Shown one piece after another: positions 10,860 through 23,400 of a DNA stretch of 64,000 bases. Where the stretch lies: the NCBI GenBank assembly GCA_028583605.1, contig CM053333.1, positions 10,748,638 to 10,812,637 on the forward strand, read 5' to 3'. Numbering within the stretch: position 1 is the first letter of the stretch; each line of letters begins with the position of its first letter. A program made the translations under genes and the position numbers. Origin of the DNA: Dastarcus helophoroides (lineage: Eukaryota; Arthropoda; Insecta; Coleoptera; Bothrideridae). The notes beneath the pieces are model-generated. The model saw only the letters and a list, made by a program, of their open reading frames with translations. It did no database searches and was not told where the DNA came from.

Positions 10860-13260
10860 TCCTTTTTAAAACCTTCCAAACTTTGCAGCAGCCAGTGTCA
10901 ATACCTTCCGGATTAAGACCTTATAAACATCTACAATTTTTAAGAAAGATTTTAAATTTTAGAAAACATTGAGAGTGTTCTTTAAACATTCAAAGTTTTC
11001 CAAAAATTGGGAAATGTTGAAAGCCTTCTACAAAGTTTTCGTTAAAAATTTCCAAACGTTTCAGTAGAAAGTTTCAAATTATTAGGAAACCGTTTGATGT
11101 TTTTTATCGAAGAAACTACTAAACTAGGAGTCAATCAAATCATTCAAGTGTTCAGTAAAGATTTAAGATATTCTTTGAGAAGATTAAAAGGTTTGGAAAT
11201 ATCCACAATTTTTGAGAAATATTGCAAATCTTCTACAAACATTTAATTTTCTCCAAATAATAATTTCTTGTTAAAAACCTTTACACTTTTCAGCAGAAAG
11301 TGAAGGAAACTGTTTCATAGATTAAAACTTGAAAAGGACCTACAATTTTTAAGAAAAATTCTAAATTTTCGAAAAAATTCAGAGTGTTCTTCAAACATTC
11401 AAAGTTCTTCAAGAATTGGAAAATGTTGAAAGCCTTCTACAAAGTTTTTATTAAAAATTTCCAAAGCTTTTAGCAGAAAGTTTCAAATCATTAGAAAACC
11501 GTTTGATGTTTTTTTTTTGTCGAAGAAGCTGCTAATCTAGGAGACTTATTTGATTTTAAGTCATTCAAGTCTTCATTAAAGATTTAGGATCTTTGGAAAG
11601 ATTAAAAGGTTTGGAAAGATACACAATTTTTGAGAAAGGTTGCAAATCTTCTTCAAACATTCAATTTTCTCCAAATAATGATTCCTTGTTAAAAACTTCC
11701 AAATTTTTCAGCAGCAAGTGTCAAAACATTCCTTAGGAAACTGATTCAAAGATTAAAACGTTAAAAAGATCCACAATTTTTAAGAAAGATTCTAAATTTT
11801 CGAAAACATTCAGAGTGATCTTCAAACATTTAAAGTTTTTCAAGAATTAAAAAATGTTGAGAGCCTTCTACAAAGTTTTTATTAAAAATGTTCAAACTTC
11901 TCAGCAGGAAGTTTCAGAAAACCGTTTGATTGTTTTTTTGTCGAAGAAGCTACTAATTTAGGAGACTTATTTGATTTTAAGTCATTCAAGTCTTCATTAA
12001 AAATTAAGGATCTTTGGAAAGATTAAAAGGTTTGGAAAGATGCACAATTTATGAGAAAGGTTGCAAATCTTCTTTAAACATTCAATTTTCTCGAAATAAT
12101 GATTCCTTGTTAAAAACTTCCAAATTGTTCAGCAGCAAGTATCAAAACATTCCTTAGGAAACTGATTCAAAGATTAAAACGTTAAAAAGATCTACAATTT
12201 TTAAGAAAGATTCTAAATTTTCGAAAACATTCAGAGTGATCTTCAAACATTCAAAGTTTTTCAAGAATTGAAAAATGTTGAAAGCCTCCTATAACGTTTT
12301 CATTAAAAATTTCCAAACTTTTCAGCAAGAAGTTTCAAATCATTAGAAAACCGTTTGATGTTTTTTTTGTCGAAGAAGCTACTAATCTAGAAGACTTATT
12401 TGATTTTGAGTCATTCAAGTCTTCATTAAATATTTATGATCTTTGGAAAGATTAAAAGGTTTGGAAAGATGCACAATTTTTGAGAAAGGTGGCAAATCTT
12501 CTTCAAACATTTAATTTTCTCCAAATAATGATTCCTTGTTAAAAACTTCCAAACTTTTCAGCAGCAAGTGTCAAAACCTTCCTCAGGAAACTGATTCAAA
12601 GATTAAAACGTTAAAAAATCTATAATTTTTAAGAAAGATTATAAATTTTCGAAACCATTCAGAGTGTTCTTCAAACATTCAAAGTTTTTCAAGAATTGAA
12701 AAATGTTGAAAGCCTTCTAAAAAGTTTTTACTAAGAATTCATAAAGCTTTTAGCAGTAAGTTTCAAATTATTAGGAAATCGGTTAATGTTTTTTTTGTCG
12801 AAGAAGCTATTAAACTAGGAGTCATTCAAGTCATTCAAGTCTTCATTAAAGATTTAAGATCTTCTTTGGGAAGATAAGAAGGTTTGGAAAGATCTACAAT
12901 TTTTGAGAAAGGTTCTAAATTTTCGAAAACATTCAGAGTGTCTTCAAACATTCAAAGTTTTCCAAGAATTGAAAAATGTTGAAAGCCTTCTACAAAGTTT
13001 TTATTAAAAATTTTCAAACTTTTTAGCAGAAAGGAATCATTAGGAAACCATTTAATGTTTTTCTTTGAAGAAGCCACTAAACTAGGAGACGATTTTAAGT
13101 CATTCAAGTCTTTATTAAAGATTTAAAATCTTGTTTGGGAAGATTAACAGTTTGAACAGATCCACAATTTTTGACAAAGATTGTAAATCTTTTACAAACA
13201 TTTAATTGTTGCCAAATATTTACAGTCTTCTGCAAAGATTCAGAATTTTCAATAAGAGGA
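10860..13260. repeat. Tandem array, ~425-bp monomer, about five and a half copies
   Basis: The anchor aaatgttgaaagccttctac occurs at ~11012, 11421, 11852, 12273, 12701 and 12974, giving spacings of about 409, 431, 421, 428 and 273 bp; the last unit carries a deletion. Each full unit also has a cgaagaagc(t)actaa phrase and an aaaggtttggaaaga phrase in the same order. Divergence is moderate. The array ends ~800 bp before the start codon of the GABA transporter. Confidence 0.85.
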
Positions 13261-14053
13261 TCTAAACTAATTAATAGAAATATTAAAAATGTGCATTAGG
13301 TAAACCCAGACAGATTCAAATTCTTCATTAGGATTATTTACATGTACTAGCAACCTTTCATGAAAATAATTTAAATTCTAAATTTCTTTTTAGCAGCAAC
13401 ATTCAAAATATATAAATTAACAATATTCAGATTCTTCTCAGAAAAAATTTAGGAAAGGAATTCAAACCATTAATTGGGAAGATTTAGATCATATACGACC
13501 CACATCATTAGTAATTCAAATATTGATTATAAGCTTAAATATAGTGAGTAGAAGATTCCAGTGCGTGACATAAAACTCAAGGTCTTGAGGTTCAGTGTAG
13601 GAGACTCAAACTGTTGAAAATGATTCTGAGTCTTAGCAATACTCAGTCTTCATCTGCAAGGCTCATATTTTTTGGTAAATGTTAATATGCTCATCAGGAA
13701 AGGGTTCGATGTTTTGTTTTCGACGAATGATAATGAACAAAACATCAAAGCTCTATAATATTCTTTGACACTATCCGTTATGAAGATTAGTTATCACGTC
13801 ATGAAAGAGCTAACCTTTATTAACGACCTTATAGAAATACATACAAACGTAAAAGCCTAATTGCCCAAGGGTTTGTTTCACATCATTTTCGTACCAAAAT
13901 GAACATTTTGAAACTTACCTTAAATTAACTATGAAAGCCACAAACAAATACTTAAGCTACTGCAAAAAATTAACTATGGTGGTTTCTTGTTTCAGATTTG
14001 AGGTTGCTGTAATGAGCTGACATTTCGCGACGTGTTAGAATATAAGATTAACC
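13261..14053 (+). promoter_or_regulatory. Upstream region and 5' UTR of the GABA transporter
   Basis: A good 3' splice site (cttgtttcag, ending 13995) precedes the start codon by 58 bp, so the first coding exon probably begins at 13996 and at least one non-coding exon lies further upstream. I cannot place the promoter. An 11-bp perfect inverted repeat (gatgttttgtt/aacaaaacatc) is at 13710-13752. Confidence 0.45.
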
Positions 14054-14438
14054 ATGGATGAAAGAAAAGAAGCGATGGATTGCTTAGAGAACACTCTTAA
14101 CTTAAACAGGCACGAGGAGATCGAGTTGTCGACATTAACCAGTGTTCCAAATTCAGCTAGTCAACTACCATCACCAAATAAACTCGATGTACCAGATCGG
14201 GGAACGTGGGGTAGTAAATTAGACTTTATTTTATCCGTAGTAGGCTTGGCTATCGGCTTGGGTAACGTGTGGAGGTTTCCTTACTTATGCTATAAAAATG
14301 GTGGAGGCGCCTTTTTGGTGCCCTACTTTATCACACTTATCTTAGCTGGGATACCGATGTTCTTTATGGAACTGGCCTTAGGTCAAATGCTAACGATAGG
14401 AGGACTTGGTGTATTCAAAATAGCACCAATATTTAAAG
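14054..14438 (+). CDS. GABA transporter exon 1 (residues 1-128, TM1-TM2)
   Basis: Encodes the N-tail, TM1 with the Na+/substrate motif [10 protein letters not shown], the YKNGGGAF loop and TM2, ending at the KIAPIFK stretch. The donor is aaag|gtaatt, phase 1. The frame runs on into intron 1 for 20 codons before a stop, through an (AAT)n tract, which is not coding. Confidence 0.93.
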
Positions 14439-17400
14439 GTAATTTCAACAAAATAATACTAATAATAATAATAATAATAATAATAATAGTAATAACTCGC
14501 TAAGATGGAAACCGTATAATGTAATTATTTGTTTGGAACGGTCTCTATCTCTTTAAAAGAAGTAATTCTGTTGGTTATTTTGAAATAGTAACTAATACTT
14601 ACTTACTTTTTGAATATCTTATTGCAAATGTGTTATTTCAAATTAACAATTTGCAGGAATTGGTTATGCTGCAGCAGTTATGTCCTGTTGGATGAATATT
14701 TATTATATAGTCATATTGGCATGGGCAATTTTTTACTTTTTTATGTCTCTGAGAGCAGGTGAGTCCAGAAAACCTTTTGAATGTACGCCTGCCGCGATAT
14801 TTAAAAATGATGTATGGCTTTATAATTTCCTACTGTTGCATATGCATAGTTGCCATCAATTTGCTTCAATACATTATGTCTACCCAAATCCACATTAGTA
14901 GCATAGCTGATGGTACATCTAATAAAACATGCTCATCATTTGCTATCTATTTCAATAAATGTGGTTAGAGCACGTAAACTCATTATAGAAACTGATTACT
15001 ATTACTTTAAGAAACATTTTGTAATTTTAAATGCTTTGGTGTTGAAATTCTCCTAAAATAAAACAATTGGTGTCGAATTTGATTGTAAAAATTGCTTTGA
15101 AGGATCTAAATCGTCGCTAGTAGAATTTATATTGGCGTGCAATAAAAATAAAAAATTAAAAACCCACGACGATTGGGAGTTAAAAAATTTATTTAGATTT
15201 ATAAAAAAATCGAAGTTTTAAAGAAAAAAAGTTTGCCTCTTAGAATTTGAATTCTCTTTCATTGCTTCACCCAAGAGTATATCGTACGTTCATTGTTAAG
15301 ACCAGACAATTTGGAATTATTAAATTATAGTCTAAGTATGCTAATCAGTGACATAGGGCGATCATCAGCGACGTTGTGCTCTTTAAAGACAACAATATGC
15401 TCGTTAAATAATTCTGTTTAAGTCAACAAATGATGAATAATAATGACATAAATGTGGGTGTATTTGAACTAGATTGAGTTCTAAAATGTATACTTTAAAA
15501 TACACCGACATATTTACGTTTGGTCGTAAAGGAAGGACGAATATAACAAATGAGCATCGTTACTGATATAAAATGGCAAGCGTTGCCCCCAATTTTTTCT
15601 TGGAATGATTCTCCTTATTTATTTGCGCACATCTTTACTACCAAGTTTTTAATCTCTACAACTAGTTTATGTCTTCCTCCTCCGAATGCAAGCACTAACT
15701 TCTCTTGGGACGATCATGTGCTCACCATTACCAAATCCGCCTTGCAGAAGCTAGGGTTTATTTTTAGAGCTAAAAAGTATTACATCTCATCAGCTACTCA
15801 CACTATACAAAGGTCAAGTTAGGCCAATACTGGAATACTGTTCTCATGTTTGGAGTTCAGCAGCACACTTTAGCTCTTTTGGATTCAATTCAAAGAAGAG
15901 TCATTCGCCTAATTGATGACGAGAGTTTGACCGACTCTTTCGAAACACTAGATGGTGATTTATCTCTTTTTCACAAGTACCCTTTGCGAGAGAATTGAAA
16001 ATAATAAAAAATCGTTGCAATGGAGCATTCGTTTGCAGACACTAGAGTCTAGACAAGATTAGAGAATTTAGATTTGCATTTATCCATGACTTACTATTAA
16101 GATTCTAAATTACTTTGCATTTCACGAAATTGCATCAACCGTCTAGCTCTTGGACTTCTCCTACGCAAAACTTCCATCGACCTTCAAATTGCTGTCATCG
16201 CTCTTCCAGATACCTATTGAACAGATACCGTTGGCATGTTGCAACCCATTCATTTGGTATGGCATGACTCCCTTCAGCTTTAATGGGCTAACCAATCCCT
16301 AACTCCTCAGTAAACTTTTAGATGTTCCATGGAGAACATGTAACAATTATTGGAACACGAAATTCTGTGTAAATCCCTACGATAGGGATTCACTAACATG
16401 CTGGAAGCAATACGTTAATAACAGTTACGGCAAAGTGTGCTCTATTAACCAGTATAACATATCAGTCTTAGATCTAACAGACCCAGTTAAAGAATTTTGG
16501 GAGTATGGTGTTAAATTTCCAGTTTAGCTGTTGACATTGATCATGTTGTTTTTAGACGGAGGGCGCTACAAATTTCTGAAGGTATAGAGCACGTTGGCTC
16601 AATACGTTGGGAGTTAGCAGGTACCTTATTGCTGGTTTGGATACTTTGTTATTTCTGTATTTGGAAAGGGGTCAAATGGACCGGAAAAGTCGTCTATTTT
16701 ACAGCCCTTTTTCCATACGTGCTTTTAACAGTTTTACTCATCCGTGGAGTTACTCTACCAGGCGCCATGGAAGGAATAAAATTTTACGTTATGCCCAATA
16801 TTGCCAAACTGAGAGAATCTGAGGTGTGGATCGATGCAGTTACTCAGATTTTCTTTTCATATGGATTGGGTTTAGGTACTTTGGTGGCGCTGGGGAGTTA
16901 TAACAAGTTTACTAATAACGTTTATAAGTGAGAATGCTTCTTTAGTCATAGCAGTAATTTAATGAGAATTTTCAGGGATGCCTTAATCGTATGCTGCGTG
17001 AATTCGAGTACTAGTATGTTTGCGGGCTTTGTGATTTTTTCCGTTGTTGGATTCATGGCCCACGAACAGCAGAAACCAGTGGCAGAAGTAGCAGCGTCAG
17101 GTAAATTACATCCATGAACTCTCTTAGGAACATCTTGGAGTTTCTAATGGAGGCGGTTTCTAATAAACATTTGAATCTTTCTGGTAGATGGTTAAAACTA
17201 TCTTAATGAAGACTTTCTAGTGAATTTAAAGCATTTTGATCTTTTTTAAAATCCTGTATCTTTGTAGGCGATTCTAAATTTTTCGAGAAGACTTTGTAGT
17301 TATCCTTAATAGTAGTAGAAGTGTTATAGAATTATGAATCTTTGTAAAAGATTTTAAAAGTTTCTAAAATAACTCTGAATATTTCCAGAAAAGTTTAAAT

Positions 17401-20400
17401 ATTTCCAGAAGATTTGAAACTCTTTTAACATCTTAGGTTTTCTAGCGAATATTATAAATTTCCTAATGAAGACTCTCTTGAAGAAGCAGCCTTAAACTCT
17501 ATATATAATTCTGAATTTTGGTACAAGACTCTGAATCTTTTGCAGAAAACTCTGAATCTTTGCAGAAGACTTTGAATTTTTGTAAATAACTCTGAATCTT
17601 TCTAGAAGAGTCCCAATGAAACCTGTAAATATTTGTAAAAAATTGTGAATCTTTTTAAAATACTTCAAATTATTATGCAAGATGATCAGTCAACTAGTTT
17701 TTTGCAAAGACAGTGAACTTTCCAATAAATATTTTGAACTTTTGTAGTCATTTTGCCTTATTGGAAAGCTCTAAGACTTGGAATCTATGTAACAGATTCC
17801 AAATATTTAAATCTTTCTAGAGGATCCTAAACCTTTCTAAATATTTTATGTTTCTGATGAATTTCCCTTTTTTCTTTCTTTAATTTTCAAATGATGATTC
17901 TGAATCTTTACAAAAGACCCCGTAGACAACTACGAATCATTGTAGAAGACTATGTATTGGTAGGAAACTCCGAATCTGTGTTGAAAATTTCGAATCTTTC
18001 TAAAAAGGCCTGAATCTTTCTGTAAGTTTCTAAATATTTTTAAATATCTTACTTCTAAATATTTGCTTTTCAGCGAAGACCAGAATTTTATAGTGAAGGC
18101 TCTGAATATCTATAGAAGATTTTAAATCTTTGTACACAAGTGTTCTCTGCTGATCCTTTATAAGAATGTAATGAATATCTTTTAGCTCTCTGTTGGAACA
18201 GTGAACATTTTTACTGAGTTAGATCTTTTGCTTGAGTTGAATCTTCTTACATTATTTGAACATTTCCAGTGGGATTCCAATAAAATGTTTCTACTCGAGT
18301 TGAACTTTTTTTTAGTAAAGTTGAATCCTTTTATTACAGCTGATTTTTTCCAACTTCCACTTCTATTCTAGTTGAATATTTCCATTCGAGTTGAAACTTT
18401 CCACTGGAGCTGAACTTTTATAATGAACATTCTATTCCAGTTAATTTTTTCACCAGAGTTAAATCTTTTCATCTCAAGTGAGTCTTTGACCTCGAGCTGA
18501 ACGTTCTCCATCGAAAGGAACCTCTACGATGAAGAGTTTTGTTCAAGTTAACTTTTTCACCGGAGTTCAAATTTGCTTAAGTTGATCCTTTTCAATCGTT
18601 CTTAAATTTCCCAATGCAATTAATTTCTAATTGAATCATAACTAAGTTGAACTTTACCATTAAGGTATTTGGAACTTTTAGGACCAGGCTTAGCCTTTTT
18701 GGCATACCCTTCAGCTGTGCTGCAGCTGCCGGGTTCTCCCCTTTGGGCGTGCCTGTTCTTCTTCATGATTTTGCTCATTGGTCTTGATTCCCAATTTTGC
18801 ACAATGGAGGGCTTCGTCACGGCCATAATAGATGAATGGCCTCAGCTTCTAAGGAGGAAGAAGGAGGTGTTTATAGCCATTGTATGCGCACTATCGTATC
18901 TAGTTGGACTATCTTGTATTTCACAGGTAAGGTTTCGTGCTCTTATGGATGATTATCAAAGTCAAAGTTGTTTTAGGGGGGCATGTATGTTTTCCAAATT
19001 CTGGATTCTTATGCAGTTAGTGGATTCTGTCTACTTTTCTTGATATTCTTTGAGTGTATTGCCATATCTTGGGCATTTGGAGTCAATAGATTCTATGATG
19101 GTATTAACGAAATGATTGGGTATTACCCCATGAAGTGGTGGAAATTTTGCTGGACTGTAGCTACTCCTGTCATATGCATTGTAAGTTGATCACAATGGAT
19201 TACCAAACAATTAAACTGTTTGTTTTAGGGTGTGTTCTTTTTTAATTTAGTGCAGTGGACTCCGGTCAAGTACCTAAATTATGAATTTCCATTGTGGGCT
19301 CATCTATTTGGTTGGTTTACCGCTTTAACGTCAATGTTGTGTATTCCTGGATATATGGTTTACGCTTGGTTTACAACACCTGGAGACAATGAAACGGTAA
19401 GAAAACTTTCTTTACTCCTATTTCACAGCTTATTTGGTTTAGCATCACAAATATAATAGCAACTAGTTTGCGATTTTAATTTTGTTTTTTAGGGCGAGTG
19501 GACTAAAATTAATGTAGCTTGTAGGCCGCCTAATTTTAGGCTCTAATTTAACTTACTTCTTTTTTTGAGTCTATTTAGTACTTCTTAATTAAAAATTGCA
19601 TGCTTAAGAACGGAATTGTAAGAAAAATGTTAAAAATTTGAAAACAAACTGGAAATTTAGGTAAGAAAATTGTTAAAATTTTAAAAACACTGCAATATCC
19701 TACACTTTAAACACGAAATCTTAAATGCGAACTTTAATATTTAATCTAAGTTTTGATTTTGAAATTCAAAATTTGCTTAAAAATTTCTAGAAAACTGGAA
19801 AATTTAAGAAAAGACTTCAAAAGTTAAAAAACTCGAATTACAAAATTTAGAATATTTTTAAGCATTTTTTAAAATATTCCTTAAAAAGAGCTTTGTCGAA
19901 ATTTCAATTTCGTTTCTTATCATTTCTACATTAATCATAAAATTTGTGAACAAAAAATTCTTGAATTTTTTAGTTTAAAATTTTACTTGTTCTAGTAAAA
20001 AAAGTTAAATTTCAAGAAAAATTTAAATTTACGAAAACAATATAGTTTTAAGTATAACATTTATCAAAAAAAAAATTGAAATTTGTAGAAATGTTATAAA
20101 TTTAAGTTTATGGTCAAAATTCGTAACTCAGATAAGATATTACCAAAAATAGAAGAATAAATATTAAAAATTGATTATATTACAATATAATCGGCTGACG
20201 ATCCTGAAAAGGGAAATCTGGCGCTATTATATGTACCACTTCTTCAAACTTCCTGGAATTTTTATTTATTTTTATATTTATATCAATATATTTTATGACA
20301 TAAATATTTTAGAATTCTACAAGAAAAGGGTTAAAAATATCAATTATTTTATAATCGAAAGGTAAAAAAATATGTCTAAATTAAAAGGTTGGGAAAATCG

Positions 20401-23400
20401 AGAAAAGGAAAGTTTTAAATTTATAAGAAAATGATTTCTGAATTTTCAAGCGTAGAACGTTAAATTCGCAAATTTGCTAAAACATTTATGTTTTCCCCTG
20501 AAATTTCAAAATTTCCAGAAATACGTCAAAATTGTGAGATTAAGTTGATTATATATTTTTTAAAAATTGTTGTATTTTTCGATGTTTTTGTTTTCACTCA
20601 AAAATAATAAATAATTTTTCTGGGATATAGGCCTTTTTTTCAGGAATTTTGACATTAAATTTTTTATCGAAATCTTGGGTTTAAACACAAAACTTAAAAA
20701 TTAAAATTTTTAAGTTTTAACTCGTCTTTGGAATGGAAACCAGTATATTGAAAAAAAAGCAAAACAAAGTTTATGTATAAACGAAAATTTCCAAAATGTA
20801 TTTGAATTTTGTAATTTTGACTTTAAGTTTGAATGGTCGCTCTTTTATTGTAATTTAGCTTGATATTACATGTTTGGAATGGAAGCCAAAATTGTGACAC
20901 TTGTTTAGAAATTCTTAGACTTATTTCGAAATTTTGAGAAAATATTTGTTACTGAATTCGGTTTTCTGGAAATTTTGATCTCTTTTTCAAAGCTACGAAA
21001 TTTAAACTGTTAATTTTGATTTTATTTCAATATGTTCGACTGTAAACCTAGAAATCCTTACTTTTTCTCGAAATCTCGAATTGGTCTGAAAATGTGGACC
21101 TTTAGTAATGAGAAATTTCAAGATTCGGAAATTCGTGAAAAATACCGAAATGTTAAATAATTTGAAATTTTTTCAATAATTTTTCTTAATTTTTTTTGGC
21201 GAATATTTAAGAAATTGAAGTTAGGAACAGATTGTCTTTTGTGACTCACTTATTGCTTGTTTTTGTATTCAATTCTCTGGGTAAGTATCTCGAGAATGAA
21301 GAGGTGCAACGTCTCTTCTTTTTAAATGTTCGAGATAAGTGAATAGAAGAAGAAACAGTTAGTTTATTATTCATACTTCTCTTAGCTCTTTTAAAATCTG
21401 TTTTTTCTTTTAGATTTCTAGGAAAATGAGTAAATACTGAACTTGAAGAAGTTACTGATACTGCCTTTCTTTGTCGCCTATTTCTCTTCCTAATACTCTA
21501 GGTCAGTGTTTCCATTCGACACCCTTTCTATAATTTTCGTAACGTCGGGTTAAAACATTAATTGCATATAATTTTTTAACATATGCACAACACAAAATAA
21601 TAATATACGACAAAAAAACGAGCTCCAAATATAATTTTTCTCAAGGGACCTCAATATTATTCTTCTCAGTAAAAAAGGTTTAATTTTTATTGCCCGGTGG
21701 AGCGGGCACCTTTACCAGAATTTCTTCTCGTACACGTAAGGTACACGTAAGGTACACTGCGGAAACGCTGCTTTAAGTAGGTAAAAAAAAATGTCTTTGG
21801 TATGGTTTATATACTGGATTACTGTGCTCTGATATTTTGAGTTTTGTTTTTAATTTTTTTTGCATTTTCTGGTAATTTTAATTTATTTTTTCTTATACCT
21901 ATTTCATTTTTTCTTTTATACCCGAATAAGCTCCCAGTTATGATGGGCGAAACGTCGAACACTTTTAGTAATTCTTTGACATTCTCTAGTCTCCAAAAAA
22001 GTATCTTTGATGGACTCTAGTCTTCAAAAAAGTATCTTTGACGGACTCTAGTCTCTAAAAAAGTATTTTTGACGGGCTCTAGTTATGGAAACTTACTCAA
22101 CCAAGTTCCTAGGGCATTAAGGAAAGACACAAGCATCCAAGAGTTTTTTTTTGGCTTTTTAGTTTCTAGTTTCAATTTGCTGTATCCCGTTTCCACGTTT
22201 GAAATAAATATATCTTGAGATTCGGGGGAAGAAAAGTCTTTTTTAATATATTTCTTTTCCTTCAATTCACTACTTGGATACTTGTAAAATTAAATAAAGA
22301 AACTGGCAACAACAATATCCTTTCTTTTAGTTTTGTTGTCGACTGCCTCTTCCCTTGATACTTGGGGTATCTACCTAAAGAATATAAGTTCTTTTTGGTG
22401 GAACGGACTAGTCTTTGGTTATCTGCAAAAAATTGAAATACAAATAGATACATGAAAAATAAAGATACGTGATGAAGATGATAGTTTGGCTATCGAAACG
22501 CGTTAGAGCAAACTTTGTTGTATCTTTTAATCTTTCTTGGTTTTAGGGGACAACATTTGTATTTTAATTTTAGAAATGAGTGTAAAAACAGCTGTAATCA
22601 AACTGATATCGCCTTGACCCTTTTGGACATTTTTTTCTGTACTTTGCTGGGTAAATATTGAGAAAATTAAAAGTAGAAACTGATAATAAATCGCTATTTC
22701 GTTTAGTCTTCTTGTCGTACGATTTTTTCTTTAATGCCCAAAGTATATATCTAGAGAAATGGTAACCATTCACTCTTGTTTTGAGCTTTTTTGTGGCCTA
22801 TTTTTAGTTTAATTCCTTGTGATATTAATTCAATATGTAATTCAAAGAAGAAGCAGACAACCATTCCTACTTTTGGATCCTTTGTCTCTTGTTTCTTCCT
22901 TCAGTTCTATGGTATATGCTTTGAAGCTGATCGGTTTTTTTCATGTTAACCAGTCGATCTTGCTTTGAGCTTTGTTGTTCTCCATTTTTAATTTAATTCT
23001 TTGAAAATCTGAATAATTCAAAGATCAAACAGGGGACAAATCATTTCTTCTTTTGGCTTCGTTGTAGGTTGTTTCTTCCTCCAGTTCTTTCGGCATGTAC
23101 CTACTTTGGGAGCTGATCTGATTTTTCTAAGTTTCGAATTATAATTTTGCTTATTTTTAAATTGTTTTAACTATTGGTTCTTTCCGTTTCTTCCATTTTC
23201 TGCTGATGTTTGTTTTCATTAGAATTCAGTGAAATTTTCTCTTTTCTTTCAGTTATTTTAAAATTAAGTATCTAGTTTCAACTTAATGATTTATTCATTT
23301 CAATTGTATCAAAAGTCGAAAATGTGACCTAGAAGGTATGAATTAACTTCAACAGTTATGAAACAGTACGACGGAGCTTAATGTCTTCGAAGTGCTACAA

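Noticed and set aside
19397..19456. Alternative transporter C-terminus by read-through of intron 8
   Set aside because: The donor at 19397 is good, and exon 9 at 24067 gives a typical basic SLC6 tail. The read-through peptide has no similarity I recognise.
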